Assembly (NCBI GenBank): GCA_028710485.1
Contig: JAQTTZ010000021.1
Span: 1-47,915 of the forward strand
Direction of reading: 5' to 3'
Origin: Bacteriovorax sp.
GTDB taxonomy: Bacteria > Bdellovibrionota > Bacteriovoracia > Bacteriovoracales > Bacteriovoracaceae
DNA length: 47,915 nucleotides
A program made the translations under genes and the position numbers. Under the pieces are notes generated by a model. The model saw only the letters and a list, made by a program, of their open reading frames with translations. It was not told where the DNA came from and made no database searches. Of the stretch, positions 1 through 7,478 are shown piece by piece; position 1 is the first letter of the stretch; each line of letters begins with the position of its first letter.

Positions 1-1329
1 ATTCAACAAATACGCTAATTGGTTTTTCATGGCCTTGATTTCTTTAAATGGTACGAAAAGATTTTTATCAAAGTTTGTAAAATCCATTGGGAGTAATAAG
101 TACGTTGCATTATTGATATTCTTAAATGCCTTTTGTAATTCATTTTCTGTGATTGATATTTCAGATGCCTGAACTAACAGTGCGCTAGACTTAATTTCAA
201 AGTTTTTGTCGCTTGTCCTTGCATTAATTATTAGCGGATAATCTAGTTTGGCAGAAAATGAAATTGTAAGCTCTTCCTTCTCTAAGTTTAGACTCTTCAA
301 CTTCTCTGCAAGAGCAGCACCAAGGACTGCCTTATCTTCATAGATATTATTTCTAGCAATTGTTATTTCACTTTCAGTGTTGGCATTTGCGGATTCAATA
401 GCATGCTTGACGCTGTAATCACGGGGGCTCTCTATAAACATATCTTTGGAGAGGTTGCCGGTTAAAAAAGAACTAGTAAAACCTCTATTAAATACCTTAT
501 GTAAATTCGAATCATCATTTAATAGTTTACCCGATTTAATAAAACTATCGATTTGAGCTCGCCAACTTTCAACTACTGTATAGACATAGTGAGCGTCTTT
601 AATGCGGCCTTCGACTTTAAGTGAATCAACTTTTGCATCTACTAGCTGTGGTAGAAAAAAATAAGCAGAGTTGTCTTTAAGGTTGAGTGGATACTTATTA
701 CCTGTAGCAGTTTCTTCATATTCGTCACGACAGGCCTGACTGCAGCGTCCGCGGTTTCCGGAATTACCTACACTTACTGAGCTAGAGTAGCATTGACCAG
801 AAAATGCGATACACAAAGCACCGTGGACAAATACTTCTGTTAACATATCGTGCTGATGTGCCAATTCAGATAAAATTGTTATCTCTGGCAGATTAAGTTC
901 TCTAGATAAATTAACCCTAGTGGCGCCAATTTTATTTAAAAAGAGAATTTGACCTTCGTTATGGGTTGTCATCTGAGTGGACGCGTGAATCTTAAAAATC
1001 GGAAAATACTTGTTAACTATATTAAAGACCCCAAGGTCTTGCACGATGATACCATCGAGACCGCTATTTACGAGTTGATTAAGTAATTTTATTAATGCTG
1101 GTATTTCGTACTCTAAGATAACTACATTAAGAGTTAGAAAAATTTCACAATTATATTCATGGGCAATTCGAATTGCATCGTGTAGTTCAGCCATTGATAG
1201 ATTAGAGGCACGGTTTCGCGCGTTGAAGGCATCAAGACCGCAATACACAGCATTGGCACCTGCTACGATGGCAGCTTTTACGGCCTCAATATCTCCGCCT
1301 GGAGCCAATAATTCAATTTTTCTTGTCAT
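1..1329 (-). CDS. U32 family peptidase-like protein (RlhA/TrhP type), partial
   Basis: The first 443 codons are in the window; the C-terminus lies beyond base 1. It opens with MTRKIELLAPGGDIEAVKAA, typical of U32 proteins. The family signature is at residues 166-180 (EVFVHGALCIAFSGQC), and cysteines 173, 180, 196 and 200 match the iron-sulfur ligands known in this family. E. coli relatives RlhA and TrhP hydroxylate 23S rRNA or tRNA, so an RNA-modification role is more likely than proteolysis. The ATG at 1329 is the only sensible in-frame start, although no clear Shine-Dalgarno precedes it. It is divergent from the phosphoesterase gene. Family assignment is firm; the exact subfamily is not. 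Confidence 0.9.
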   Translation of the reverse strand, partial: MTRKIELLAPGGDIEAVKAAIVAGANAVYCGLDAFNARNRASNLSMAELHDAIRIAHEYNCEIFLTLNVVILEYEIPALIKLLNQLVNSGLDGIIVQDLGVFNIVNKYFPIFKIHASTQMTTHNEGQILFLNKIGATRVNLSRELNLPEITILSELAHQHDMLTEVFVHGALCIAFSGQCYSSSVSVGNSGNRGRCSQACRDEYEETATGNKYPLNLKDNSAYFFLPQLVDAKVDSLKVEGRIKDAHYVYTVVESWRAQIDSFIKSGKLLNDDSNLHKVFNRGFTSSFLTGNLSKDMFIESPRDYSVKHAIESANANTESEITIARNNIYEDKAVLGAALAEKLKSLNLEKEELTISFSAKLDYPLIINARTSDKNFEIKSSALLVQASEISITENELQKAFKNINNATYLLLPMDFTNFDKNLFVPFKEIKAMKNQLAYLLN

Positions 1330-1401
1330 GATGGAGAAGATACATTAATCGGATTCTTAAGACCAATGTAATCCAAATTAGGACAATTAAATAATTTTTT
1401 A

Positions 1402-1419
1402 GACTACGCACATGTAGTC
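1402..1419. promoter_or_regulatory. Dyad upstream of the phosphoesterase (copy 1)
   Basis: GACTAC and GTAGTC flank the 6-base centre GCACAT, followed by CCTTTAAA. Almost the same element lies at 5271-5290, before the decayed second phosphoesterase. Because it sits between divergent genes and lacks a proper U-tract, an operator or promoter-proximal site is more likely than a terminator. Confidence 0.45.
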
Positions 1420-1455
1420 CTTTAAAGATTATAAACTCACAGTTAACCTATTATC

Positions 1456-2121
1456 ATGAAACTAACATTTTTTTCAGATACCCATAATCGTCATAAAAAG
1501 ATCGAATTCTCCGGAGGAGATGTTTTGGTTTTTTGTGGAGATCTTACCAATCGAGGTGAGCTGTCTCAGGTTAAAGACTTCTCAAAATTTGTTAAAAATT
1601 TAGACTATCAATATAAAATTATCATTGCCGGAAATCATGACTTCTGTTTTGACGATCAAAGAAAAGAAACAGCAGAAGAATATTTTTTAAATGATGGATT
1701 AATTTATTTGAATGACTCCGGTATTGAGATTGAAGGAATAAAATTCTGGGGATCTCCAATTCAACCTTGGTTTCACGACTGGGCCTTCAATCGATCACGT
1801 GGCGAAGAAATCAAAAAGCATTGGGATCTGATTCCGACCGATACTGACGTTCTCATTACACATGGACCGCCATTTGGAATACTAGATTTATGCTCTCATG
1901 GTGAAAGAGTAGGGTGTAATGATCTCTTGGAAACCATAATAAAGATTAGGCCAAGGATCCATGCCTTTGGCCATATTCACGAAGGACATGGATGCTTGAG
2001 AGTTGATAAAACTCTGTTCATTAATGCTTGTAATTTGGAAGAAAGGTATTTGCCTGCATTTCCGCCGATTGATGTTGGAATCAACAAGGAGAGATATGGC
2101 AGAATCTGTGTCTCAATGTAA
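1456..2121 (+). CDS. Class III (MPPED-like) metallophosphoesterase
   Basis: A 221-residue calcineurin-like phosphoesterase with all the usual metal-ligand motifs in order: SDTH at residues 7-10, GDL near 28-30, GNHD near 59-62, THGPP near 135-139 and GHIHEGHG near 172-179. The fold predicts a two-metal phosphomonoesterase or phosphodiesterase; the substrate cannot be read from sequence. It is cytoplasmic, with no signal peptide. Start is ATG at 1456. Two degraded relatives occur at 5337 and 16548, and each of the three copies stands just before a toxin-antitoxin-type gene, here abiEi/abiEii. Confidence 0.9.
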   Translation: MKLTFFSDTHNRHKKIEFSGGDVLVFCGDLTNRGELSQVKDFSKFVKNLDYQYKIIIAGNHDFCFDDQRKETAEEYFLNDGLIYLNDSGIEIEGIKFWGSPIQPWFHDWAFNRSRGEEIKKHWDLIPTDTDVLITHGPPFGILDLCSHGERVGCNDLLETIIKIRPRIHAFGHIHEGHGCLRVDKTLFINACNLEERYLPAFPPIDVGINKERYGRICVSM

Positions 2122-2152
2122 CATCTTGAAATCACAATAAGGCGTTTTTTTG

Positions 2153-2237
2153 ACCAATAACTATGAATTAATAATAGTTATTGGTTGAAATTATGGTACA
2201 ATGGATACAATAAATATGGTTATTTCATAGTTATTGG
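2153..2237 (+). promoter_or_regulatory. abiE-type promoter and operator half-sites
   Basis: ACCAATAACTAT at 2153-2164 is the exact inverse of ATAGTTATTGGT at 2174-2185, giving a 12-bp palindrome with a 9-base centre. A third half-site, ATAGTTATTGG, is at 2227-2237, just before the gene start. A plausible promoter (TTGAAA 2185-2190, TACAAT 2206-2211, a short 15-bp spacer) lies between the sites. This fits negative autoregulation by the AbiEi product, as known for this family. Confidence 0.7.
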
Positions 2238-2244
2238 ATAAATA

Positions 2245-2892
2245 ATGAAAGATGGCTTTTTATCAACTATCGAAAATCAAATTCAGACTAAGATCTTTAC
2301 GGATGAAGATCTAAAACTCATTTTGCCTGAGACAACTGAAGAGAAGATTCACAATTCTCTCAGTTATCATTTTAAACAAGGGCATTTGAAAAAATATAAA
2401 CGAGGAGTTTACTCTTTAGTTGAGCCAAGAAATAAAAATTCAATTTCAAAATTTTATCTGGCTAATTTTTTATATAATCCAAGTTACGTTTCTTTTGAAT
2501 CAGCACTGTCGCATTACGGACTAATTCCAGAAGCCGTTTATGAAACCACTTCGGCCTGTTTTCAGGAGAAAAAGAAAATGTTTAAGACGACTGAAGGCAT
2601 TTTTAGTTTTTCACATTCACCAGTCACACCATTTTTTTTAGACGTAGTAAAAGATGAACAGCAATCCTTTTTGGTTGCAAATCCACTTCGGGCCTTGTTT
2701 GATACAATTTATAGCAATCGTAAAGATTACAAAATGATTTCTGACTTAGAAGATGACTTACGAATTGATCTAGATGAATTGAAACAGTATTTAACTAGTT
2801 ATGAGGCGAGTGAAATTCTAAGTCTAGGTGATCTCTATAAGAAAAAAAACACTAGAAAATTGGCAGAAATTTTAGTGAAAGGATTTAAATGA
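2245..2892 (+). CDS. AbiEi-family antitoxin/transcriptional regulator
   Basis: A 215-residue protein with an N-terminal winged-helix segment (about residues 10-60, ending in the wing-like GHLKKYKRGVYSLVEP), followed by the AbiEi core: YVSFESALSHYGLIPE (about 81-96) and NPLRALFDTIYSNRKD (about 146-161). In characterised type IV systems this protein represses its own operon and counters the partner nucleotidyltransferase without binding it. The stop overlaps the AbiEii start by 4 bases (ATGA), so the two are translationally coupled. Palindromic sites in the promoter support autoregulation. Confidence 0.88.
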   Translation: MKDGFLSTIENQIQTKIFTDEDLKLILPETTEEKIHNSLSYHFKQGHLKKYKRGVYSLVEPRNKNSISKFYLANFLYNPSYVSFESALSHYGLIPEAVYETTSACFQEKKKMFKTTEGIFSFSHSPVTPFFLDVVKDEQQSFLVANPLRALFDTIYSNRKDYKMISDLEDDLRIDLDELKQYLTSYEASEILSLGDLYKKKNTRKLAEILVKGFK

Positions 2893-3731
2893 AAGACATC
2901 ATTCAAAAACGACTCGAAAAATATAATCCCAGATCACCAGATGAAGAACTGAACGCTTTGAAAGAAATCACTCAAGAAGTGGCACTTTATTCGCTTTACA
3001 AAGCGGGTTTTTTTCAAAATGCATGTTTTTTAGGTGGAACAAGTCTTCGAATTCTTCATGGACTCGATAGGTTTTCAGAAGATTTAGATTTTTCGTTATG
3101 GAAAGAGGATCAAGCATTTTCGCTTGATGATTATTTAGATAAGGCCATGGTTTACATGAACGCTTATGGCTATGATTTATCGTTTGATAAAAAAGATTTA
3201 AGTGACAAAGCTGTTCAAAGTAGATTTTTAAAAGACGACTCAATTAAGAACGTTCTCACGTTTCAGCACATTAAAGATACTCGTTCGAAAATTAAAATCA
3301 AAATTGAAATCGATACAAATCCTCCTGTCGGAGCAGATAGGTCTGTTGAATATGTAAATTTTCCTTTGGATTTTCCAGTTTCGGCCTATGATCTTAAAAG
3401 TTGTATGTCTGGAAAGATTCATGCTCTGTTATGTCGACCTTATGTGAAAGGAAGAGATTGGTATGATTTGCTTTGGTATCTTTCTCAAGATGTGACCCCT
3501 AATTTAGCTTTCCTTAAAAATGCCTTATTCCAAACGGGTCCATGGCAAAATAAAGAAATTGAGTGGAATGATAAATTTATTAAAGATGAATTGCGAAAAA
3601 AAATTGCAAGCATTGATTGGAAAAAAACAAGAGAAGACGTGAGGAAGTTTTTAAAATCAGAGAAGGCTGAAACGCTAGAACTTTGGGGATCAGAGTTTTT
3701 TGAGAAGAAGATTCTTAAATTTAAAATATAG
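2889..3731 (+). CDS. AbiEii/AbiGii-family nucleotidyltransferase toxin
   Basis: A 280-residue nucleotidyltransferase. The GGTSLR motif is at residues 49-54 and the metal-binding SEDLDFS at 63-69 (Asp65 and Asp67). A third acidic residue is near Asp142 (KIEIDTN), and the AbiEii motif KGRDWYDLLWYL spans about 187-198. Relatives are GTP-dependent or pyrimidine nucleotidyltransferases, some of which modify tRNA 3' ends to stop growth and give phage defence. All key residues are present, so it should be active. It forms an operon with abiEi. Confidence 0.9.
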   Translation: MKDIIQKRLEKYNPRSPDEELNALKEITQEVALYSLYKAGFFQNACFLGGTSLRILHGLDRFSEDLDFSLWKEDQAFSLDDYLDKAMVYMNAYGYDLSFDKKDLSDKAVQSRFLKDDSIKNVLTFQHIKDTRSKIKIKIEIDTNPPVGADRSVEYVNFPLDFPVSAYDLKSCMSGKIHALLCRPYVKGRDWYDLLWYLSQDVTPNLAFLKNALFQTGPWQNKEIEWNDKFIKDELRKKIASIDWKKTREDVRKFLKSEKAETLELWGSEFFEKKILKFKI

Positions 3732-3769
3732 AAAGACCATATCCATCATTACTTTCAATTATTTCAGCT

Positions 3770-3805
3770 CAATGAAAAATTAAACCACGTCTTATTCGGA
3801 CGTGG
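3770..3805 (-). terminator. Terminator of the thrS-like gene
   Basis: CCACGTC (3785-3791) and GACGTGG (3799-3805) form a 7-bp stem with a 7-base loop. Read on the minus strand the stem is followed by TTTAATTTTTC, a good intrinsic terminator directly after the minus-strand synthetase gene. Confidence 0.75.
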
Positions 3806-3831
3806 CTGACGTTATATCAATTTATTTCAGA

Positions 3832-5061
3832 TTAAAGAGGAATCAATAATTTCGCTTTCATGTTTCCGAGCAATTCACTATATGGAACTATTTCATCACA
3901 ATCTCTAAACTGAATTTTAAATTTTTCAGAATTAATTTCCTTGTCTCCAATTACAGCAAAAGAAAACGGACGTAGTTTTCGGCCTAAAGCGATTCTTTTT
4001 CCAAGACTTGCGGAACGGTTATCAATTTTTATTCTGACTCCTTCTGCCATTAACATTTCTTGAATTTTTTGCGCGAGTTCATACGAACTTTTATTTACAG
4101 GTATTAGTAATAATTGAACGGGGGAAAGCCATCCCGGAAGCTGCCCGTCGAAATATTCTAATAACAATGCAATAAATCTTTCATGGCTACCAAGTGGCGC
4201 ACGATGTATGATCCATGGTCGAATTTTCTGTTGAAGTGAATTTATAAATTCTAAATCGAATCTTTCAGGTGATAAAAAATCTAACTGTATACTTGAGATA
4301 GATTCTTCTTTATTGCTTTGATTCTCATTATAGAATTTCATTTGAATATCGATTTTAGGTCCATAAAAAGCAGCCTCTCCTGCCTCTTCATAGAAGTCTA
4401 AATTCATTTCAATAAGACACTCGCGCAGGATATTTTCACTTATCAACCAGTTCTCCAATGATCCTTCTAATTCACTCACATTGTTTGAGTCGTGTTTTGA
4501 TAAACGATAGTGATATCCCACAAGTCCCAACGATTTATAGCAACTCTCGTGCAGCTGAAGAACTTTTAAAATTTCATCTTTTGCTTTTTCTGGATCAATA
4601 TAAATATGTCCATCGTTTTGGCATAGTCCTCTTACTCGAGATAGACCACGAAGCGCGCCGCTTGCCTCAAATCTATAAACTTGACCATATTCGGCCAAAC
4701 GCAATGGCAACTCTCGATAACTTCTTGGAACACTTGAAAATATTTTATGATGATGAGGACAATTCATTGGGCGAAGATAGTAAGAACTATGATCTTCAGG
4801 CCATTTCATTTCAGGATACATATCATCTTTGTACCATTTTAAATGACCTGATAATTGATATAATTCCGCTCGTGCCAATTGAGGACTTGAGACTCGCTGG
4901 TATTGCGACTTAAATTCCTTGTCTTTAATGAATTTTTCCAACGCCTCCCTAATATAAACGCCATTTGGTAACCACATAGGCAGCCCTGCTCCAACCATCT
5001 CTTCAAAAAAATATAGTTCCATCTCATCTGCTAAAAAGCGATGATCATATAAATATGACAT
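3832..5061 (-). CDS. Minimal threonyl-tRNA synthetase lacking TGS and editing domains
   Basis: At 409 residues it is far shorter than the usual ~640. It begins at the catalytic core (DHRFLADEMELYFFEE), so the N-terminal TGS and editing domains are absent. Class II motif 2 is near 130-154 (YRFEASG, then RVRGLCQNDGHIY) and motif 3 near 286-296 (HRAPLGSHERF). Zinc ligands equivalent to E. coli C334, H385 and H511 are Cys101, His152 and His286. An anticodon-binding domain fills about 310-409. It should charge tRNA-Thr but could not clear Ser-tRNA-Thr in cis. Most likely a second, auxiliary ThrRS; an inhibitor-resistant form is an alternative. It has its own promoter and terminator. Confidence 0.9.
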   Translation of the reverse strand: MSYLYDHRFLADEMELYFFEEMVGAGLPMWLPNGVYIREALEKFIKDKEFKSQYQRVSSPQLARAELYQLSGHLKWYKDDMYPEMKWPEDHSSYYLRPMNCPHHHKIFSSVPRSYRELPLRLAEYGQVYRFEASGALRGLSRVRGLCQNDGHIYIDPEKAKDEILKVLQLHESCYKSLGLVGYHYRLSKHDSNNVSELEGSLENWLISENILRECLIEMNLDFYEEAGEAAFYGPKIDIQMKFYNENQSNKEESISSIQLDFLSPERFDLEFINSLQQKIRPWIIHRAPLGSHERFIALLLEYFDGQLPGWLSPVQLLLIPVNKSSYELAQKIQEMLMAEGVRIKIDNRSASLGKRIALGRKLRPFSFAVIGDKEINSEKFKIQFRDCDEIVPYSELLGNMKAKLLIPL

Positions 5062-5119
5062 AAAATCTCCATGCGAATTTATCGCAATAAAAAATAAATA
5101 ATATTTGAAATGTAAATGT

Positions 5120-5165
5120 GCCCCTCTGAGGTGAGGGTAAAAAAAATTAATGACCCCTAAAGGGT
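5120..5165 (-). promoter_or_regulatory. Possible attenuator between leader peptide and thrS-like gene
   Basis: On the minus strand four short segments can pair as 1:2, 2:3 and 3:4: ACCCT (5165-5161), AGGGGT (5158-5153), ACCCT (5138-5134) and GAGGGGC (5126-5120). A U8 run lies at 5146-5139 between segments 2 and 3. The layout resembles amino-acid-controlled attenuation, but the stems are only about 5 bp and the U-run is not directly adjacent to a stem, so this is tentative. Confidence 0.3.
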
Positions 5166-5213
5166 GGTGATGATAGTAACGATGAAAGCGAAAGAATGTG
5201 AATTGATCTTCAT
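5157..5213 (-). CDS. Candidate 18-residue Thr/Ile-rich leader peptide
   Basis: The frame encodes MKINSHSFAFIVTIITTL and stops 95 bases before the threonyl-tRNA synthetase gene. Three Thr and three Ile codons fall in the last eight residues, as in thr-type leader peptides. There is no Shine-Dalgarno, but the predicted transcription start from the promoter at 5220-5248 falls on the A of its ATG, so it could be translated leaderless. A chance short frame cannot be excluded. Confidence 0.35.
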   Translation of the reverse strand: MKINSHSFAFIVTIITTL

Positions 5214-5219
5214 GTTAGA

Positions 5220-5248
5220 AATTTAGCATTATTATTGATTTACTTCAA
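5220..5248 (-). promoter_or_regulatory. Promoter for the thrS-like transcript
   Basis: On the minus strand TTGAAG (5248-5243) and TAAATT (5225-5220) are separated by exactly 17 bases. The start site seven bases downstream would be 5213, the first base of the candidate leader peptide. Confidence 0.5.
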
Positions 5249-5270
5249 GGTGATTTTTTTCTCCTCTTAG

Positions 5271-5290
5271 GGACTACGCGCATGTAGTCC
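5271..5290. promoter_or_regulatory. Dyad upstream of the phosphoesterase pseudogene (copy 2)
   Basis: GGACTAC and GTAGTCC flank GCGCAT, followed by TTTAAA. It matches the dyad at 1402-1419 in both sequence and position relative to a phosphoesterase gene, so it was probably copied along with that gene. Confidence 0.45.
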
Positions 5291-5336
5291 TTTAAACTAA
5301 GTCCTTTTATGATTAATATAAATTGAGGCAATAATT

Positions 5337-5570
5337 ATGAAACTTACTTTTTTTTCAGACACACATAACGAGCATGAAAGACTTGAGTTCTCGAAGGGGG
5401 GATGTCCTGGTCTATTGTGGTGATCTTACAACCCGTGGAGCATTACCTGAAGTAAAAGAGTTTTCAGAATTTATAAAAAATTTAAATTATCGACATAAAA
5501 TAGTGATTGCTGGAAATCATGACTAGAAAGATATATAGCAACAAATTCACCAATAGATATTGAAATATAA
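5337..5570 (+). pseudogene. Decayed second copy of the metallophosphoesterase
   Basis: The start (MKLTFFSDTHNEHERLEF) matches the intact gene at 1456. An extra base in the G6 run at 5396-5401 then shifts the frame. In the new frame the match continues (DVLVYCGDLTTRGALPEVKE) up to GNHD, where a TAG follows. After that comes only a match to the C-terminal part of the intact protein (ERYIATNSPIDIEI against ERYLPAFPPIDVGI). About 125 internal codons are therefore deleted, including the C-terminal metal-binding histidines. It cannot be functional. It precedes the hipBA locus. Confidence 0.9.
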
Positions 5571-5590
5571 GATTTTTTTACTCAGAATTG

Positions 5591-5616
5591 TTAATTCTCA
5601 CTGTAAAGAGAATTAA
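5591..5616. promoter_or_regulatory. hipBA operator O1
   Basis: A 9-8-9 palindrome, TTAATTCTC and GAGAATTAA around ACTGTAAA. It is the most distal of three copies upstream of hipB and is centred about 49 bp from O2. Confidence 0.75.
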
Positions 5617-5640
5617 GTCTATTCTTGTGCATTTCTCTAG

Positions 5641-5664
5641 TAATTCTCACTGCAGAGAGAATTA
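5641..5664. promoter_or_regulatory. hipBA operator O2
   Basis: TAATTCTC and GAGAATTA flank ACTGCAGA (8-8-8). Its distance to O3 is exactly 50 bp, so the sites lie on roughly the same helical face. Confidence 0.75.
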
Positions 5665-5688
5665 CTAGCATGCAAGCCAGGAATTTGG

Positions 5689-5714
5689 TATAATTCTCTT
5701 TATAGTGAGAATTA
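5689..5714 (+). promoter_or_regulatory. hipBA promoter -10 overlapping operator O3
   Basis: An extended -10 (TGG then TATAAT at 5689-5694) overlaps the third palindrome, TAATTCTC (5691-5698) and GAGAATTA (5707-5714). Binding of the HipB-like protein here would block the promoter directly. No strong -35 is visible, which fits an extended -10 promoter. The start site is expected near 5701. Confidence 0.72.
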
Positions 5715-5723
5715 GAGGTTTGT

Positions 5724-5945
5724 ATGTTAAAAAAAATAATAAGTAACGAAAATGAACTGGCCAAGGCCCTAAAGGAACGACGAAAAGATTTAGCTATTAC
5801 CCAAAAAGATTTGGCACGAGTTTGTGATCTCTCTCATAACGGAATTAGTCGAATCGAAGTGGCCGACTCTGATATCAAATTATCAACACTTCTAAAAATG
5901 GGAAAGTTTTTAGGTTTTAAGATTGTTCTCGAGATGGATGATTAA
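5724..5945 (+). CDS. HipB-like Xre-family antitoxin
   Basis: A 73-residue single-domain Cro/C1-type helix-turn-helix protein. The motif is TQKDLARVCDLSHNGISRIE (about residues 26-45), followed by the short HipB-like end KMGKFLGFKIVLEM. In HipBA systems HipB represses the operon and sequesters the kinase. The stop shares a base with the hipA start at 5945 (TAATG), showing coupling. Three palindromes upstream are obvious binding sites. The assignment rests mainly on its HipA neighbour. Confidence 0.88.
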   Translation: MLKKIISNENELAKALKERRKDLAITQKDLARVCDLSHNGISRIEVADSDIKLSTLLKMGKFLGFKIVLEMDD

Positions 5946-7204
5946 TGAAGAAATTAAACGTTTTTTTTGAAGATAAATTAGTTGGGATCTTTTCCCAAAA
6001 TGAAGAGATGATTCATTCTTTTCAATATTCAATGGAATGGTTGAAGAATAAAAATTCGTTTCCAATTTCTATCGCTATGCCTTTGGGCGATAGTGAATTT
6101 GGAAATAAGGTGACTCTTGCGTTCTTTGAAAACCTTCTTCCTGAAGGAAATGTTAGGGCCATGTTAGAAAAATGGCATCATGCTGAGGGAGCGTTTAATA
6201 CTTTAGAAAAATACGGTGAAGACTGTGCAGGAGCACTAGTCATTACGGCTAAAGATTCTCCTCCAAAGAAAAAAATGAAGGAAAAGCATTCAGAAATTAA
6301 ACTTTCTGATATTTATTCTGCAATTGACGAAAGTAAAAGTGCTGTTGATTTTATAGCAAATAAAAATCCAGGATATCTTTCAATTGCGGGCGCACAAGAC
6401 AAATTCCCGTGTATTTATGAAAATGGAAAAATTTATCTTCCCATGAGTGGCGAGCCGACTACTCACATAATAAAAACACCAATTATTATGAAAGGAATTA
6501 AAGAGTCTGTTTATAATGAATATTTTTGTATGAGTTTGGCCGATAAAATTGGATTTAATGTGCCCAAAGTTTCTGTAATAGATGGAAAGCACCCCCTGTT
6601 TGTTGTCGAAAGATATGATCGAAGAAACATTGAAGGGAAAGTTGTCCGAATTCATCAGCAGGATTTTTGTCAGGCCCAAGGAGTCATGAGTAGTGAAAAA
6701 TATGAATCCGACGGAGGACCGTCTTTAGCATCAAACTATAATTTGATGGTTAATAAAGTCAGTGCAAAAAAGCGCGTAGAGAGTACGTTTCGCTTGATTG
6801 ATTGGGTCTGTTTCAACCTTCTCATTGGTAATAATGACAGTCATTCAAAAAACCTTTCATTTGTTTTAGTCGACGGAAAATACGACCTGGCTCCTTTTTA
6901 TGATTTAATTTCGACTGCTATTTACCCCAATTTAGATTCAAGCTTTTCGTTTAAAATTGGTGGCGAAGTAATTCTCTATAAAATGGGAAAAAAAGCAGTT
7001 TCCCTTGAAGAGAAAATGTTAGCTCTAAAAGAGGGAACAATTATGGAAAGGATGAATATTATCTACCAAAATATTTTAGCGGTACAAGACGATCTTATCC
7101 AAGAAATGAGTAAAGAATTTCCTAAAAGTAAAATCCAGAAGAGAGTCAAAGAACTTATCTTAGTAAGAGCGAAAAACTTTAGAAGGGTTGGGCTTAATTT
7201 ATAA
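5945..7204 (+). CDS. HipA-family serine/threonine kinase toxin
   Basis: A 419-residue full-length HipA. The N-terminal HipA domain (residues 1-110) includes FFENLLPEGNVR. Kinase motifs follow: the GAQDKF loop at 149-154, ERYDR at 222-226, catalytic GNNDSHSKN at 295-303 and the metal-binding APFYDLIST at 316-324. E. coli HipA phosphorylates GltX and halts translation; relatives target other synthetases, so the substrate here is open. All catalytic residues are intact. It is coupled to hipB and followed within 20 bp by repeat copy A. Confidence 0.92.
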   Translation: MKKLNVFFEDKLVGIFSQNEEMIHSFQYSMEWLKNKNSFPISIAMPLGDSEFGNKVTLAFFENLLPEGNVRAMLEKWHHAEGAFNTLEKYGEDCAGALVITAKDSPPKKKMKEKHSEIKLSDIYSAIDESKSAVDFIANKNPGYLSIAGAQDKFPCIYENGKIYLPMSGEPTTHIIKTPIIMKGIKESVYNEYFCMSLADKIGFNVPKVSVIDGKHPLFVVERYDRRNIEGKVVRIHQQDFCQAQGVMSSEKYESDGGPSLASNYNLMVNKVSAKKRVESTFRLIDWVCFNLLIGNNDSHSKNLSFVLVDGKYDLAPFYDLISTAIYPNLDSSFSFKIGGEVILYKMGKKAVSLEEKMLALKEGTIMERMNIIYQNILAVQDDLIQEMSKEFPKSKIQKRVKELILVRAKNFRRVGLNL

Positions 7205-7220
7205 TTATTAATCTTCTCTA

Positions 7221-7403
7221 GACTACAACCCCAAATAGTAATAAAATAATTTTAACAACGATGCTCTTTAAAGTTCATCAAGTAGTTAAAACTTGATTGC
7301 AATCTGAAAAGAAAATGCTGTTTTCCCAATAGAGGATTGGCCTTTGGCTATTTTGGCTACAATCACCAACTAACGATATGATTTCGTTACCAGGTGGCCA
7401 CCT
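7221..7403. repeat. Intergenic repeat, copy A
   Basis: About 180 bp shared with 9524-9707 over its whole length and with 17227-17322 over the first ~95 bp. Conserved blocks include AACGATGCTC, ACTTGATTGCAATCTGA, GGCCTTTGGCTATTTTGGCT and the perfect palindrome AGGTGGCCACCT (7392-7403). AACGA and TCGTT form a small hairpin before that palindrome. No coding potential is visible. The copy begins just after hipA. Confidence 0.85.
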
Positions 7404-7408
7404 CAACC

Positions 7409-7472
7409 ACCTTCAATAGAGGTTATATGACCTCTATTAAAGGTTGACCCTCAAGCTAGATTTTGCTAAAAT
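7409..7472 (+). promoter_or_regulatory. Palindromic operator and promoter of the wHTH-nucleotidyltransferase operon
   Basis: A 36-base palindrome with one mismatched pair (7409-7444) is centred on AATAGAGGT (7415-7423) and ACCTCTATT (7430-7438). Its edge touches the -35 TTGACC (7444-7449). The -10 is TAAAAT (7467-7472) with a 17-bp spacer. Transcription should start at 7479, exactly on the ATG, so the mRNA is predicted to be leaderless. The palindrome is a natural site for autoregulation by the winged-helix product. Confidence 0.75.
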
Positions 7473-7478
7473 TCTTAC

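Noticed and set aside
4458..4913. A 151-codon open frame on the + strand
   Set aside because: It is antisense to the highly conserved catalytic part of the threonyl-tRNA synthetase gene, and its protein has no recognisable motif.
5062..5337. T-box riboswitch upstream of the ThrRS-like gene
   Set aside because: No specifier loop, T-box sequence or strong antiterminator is visible, and T-boxes are not expected in this lineage.
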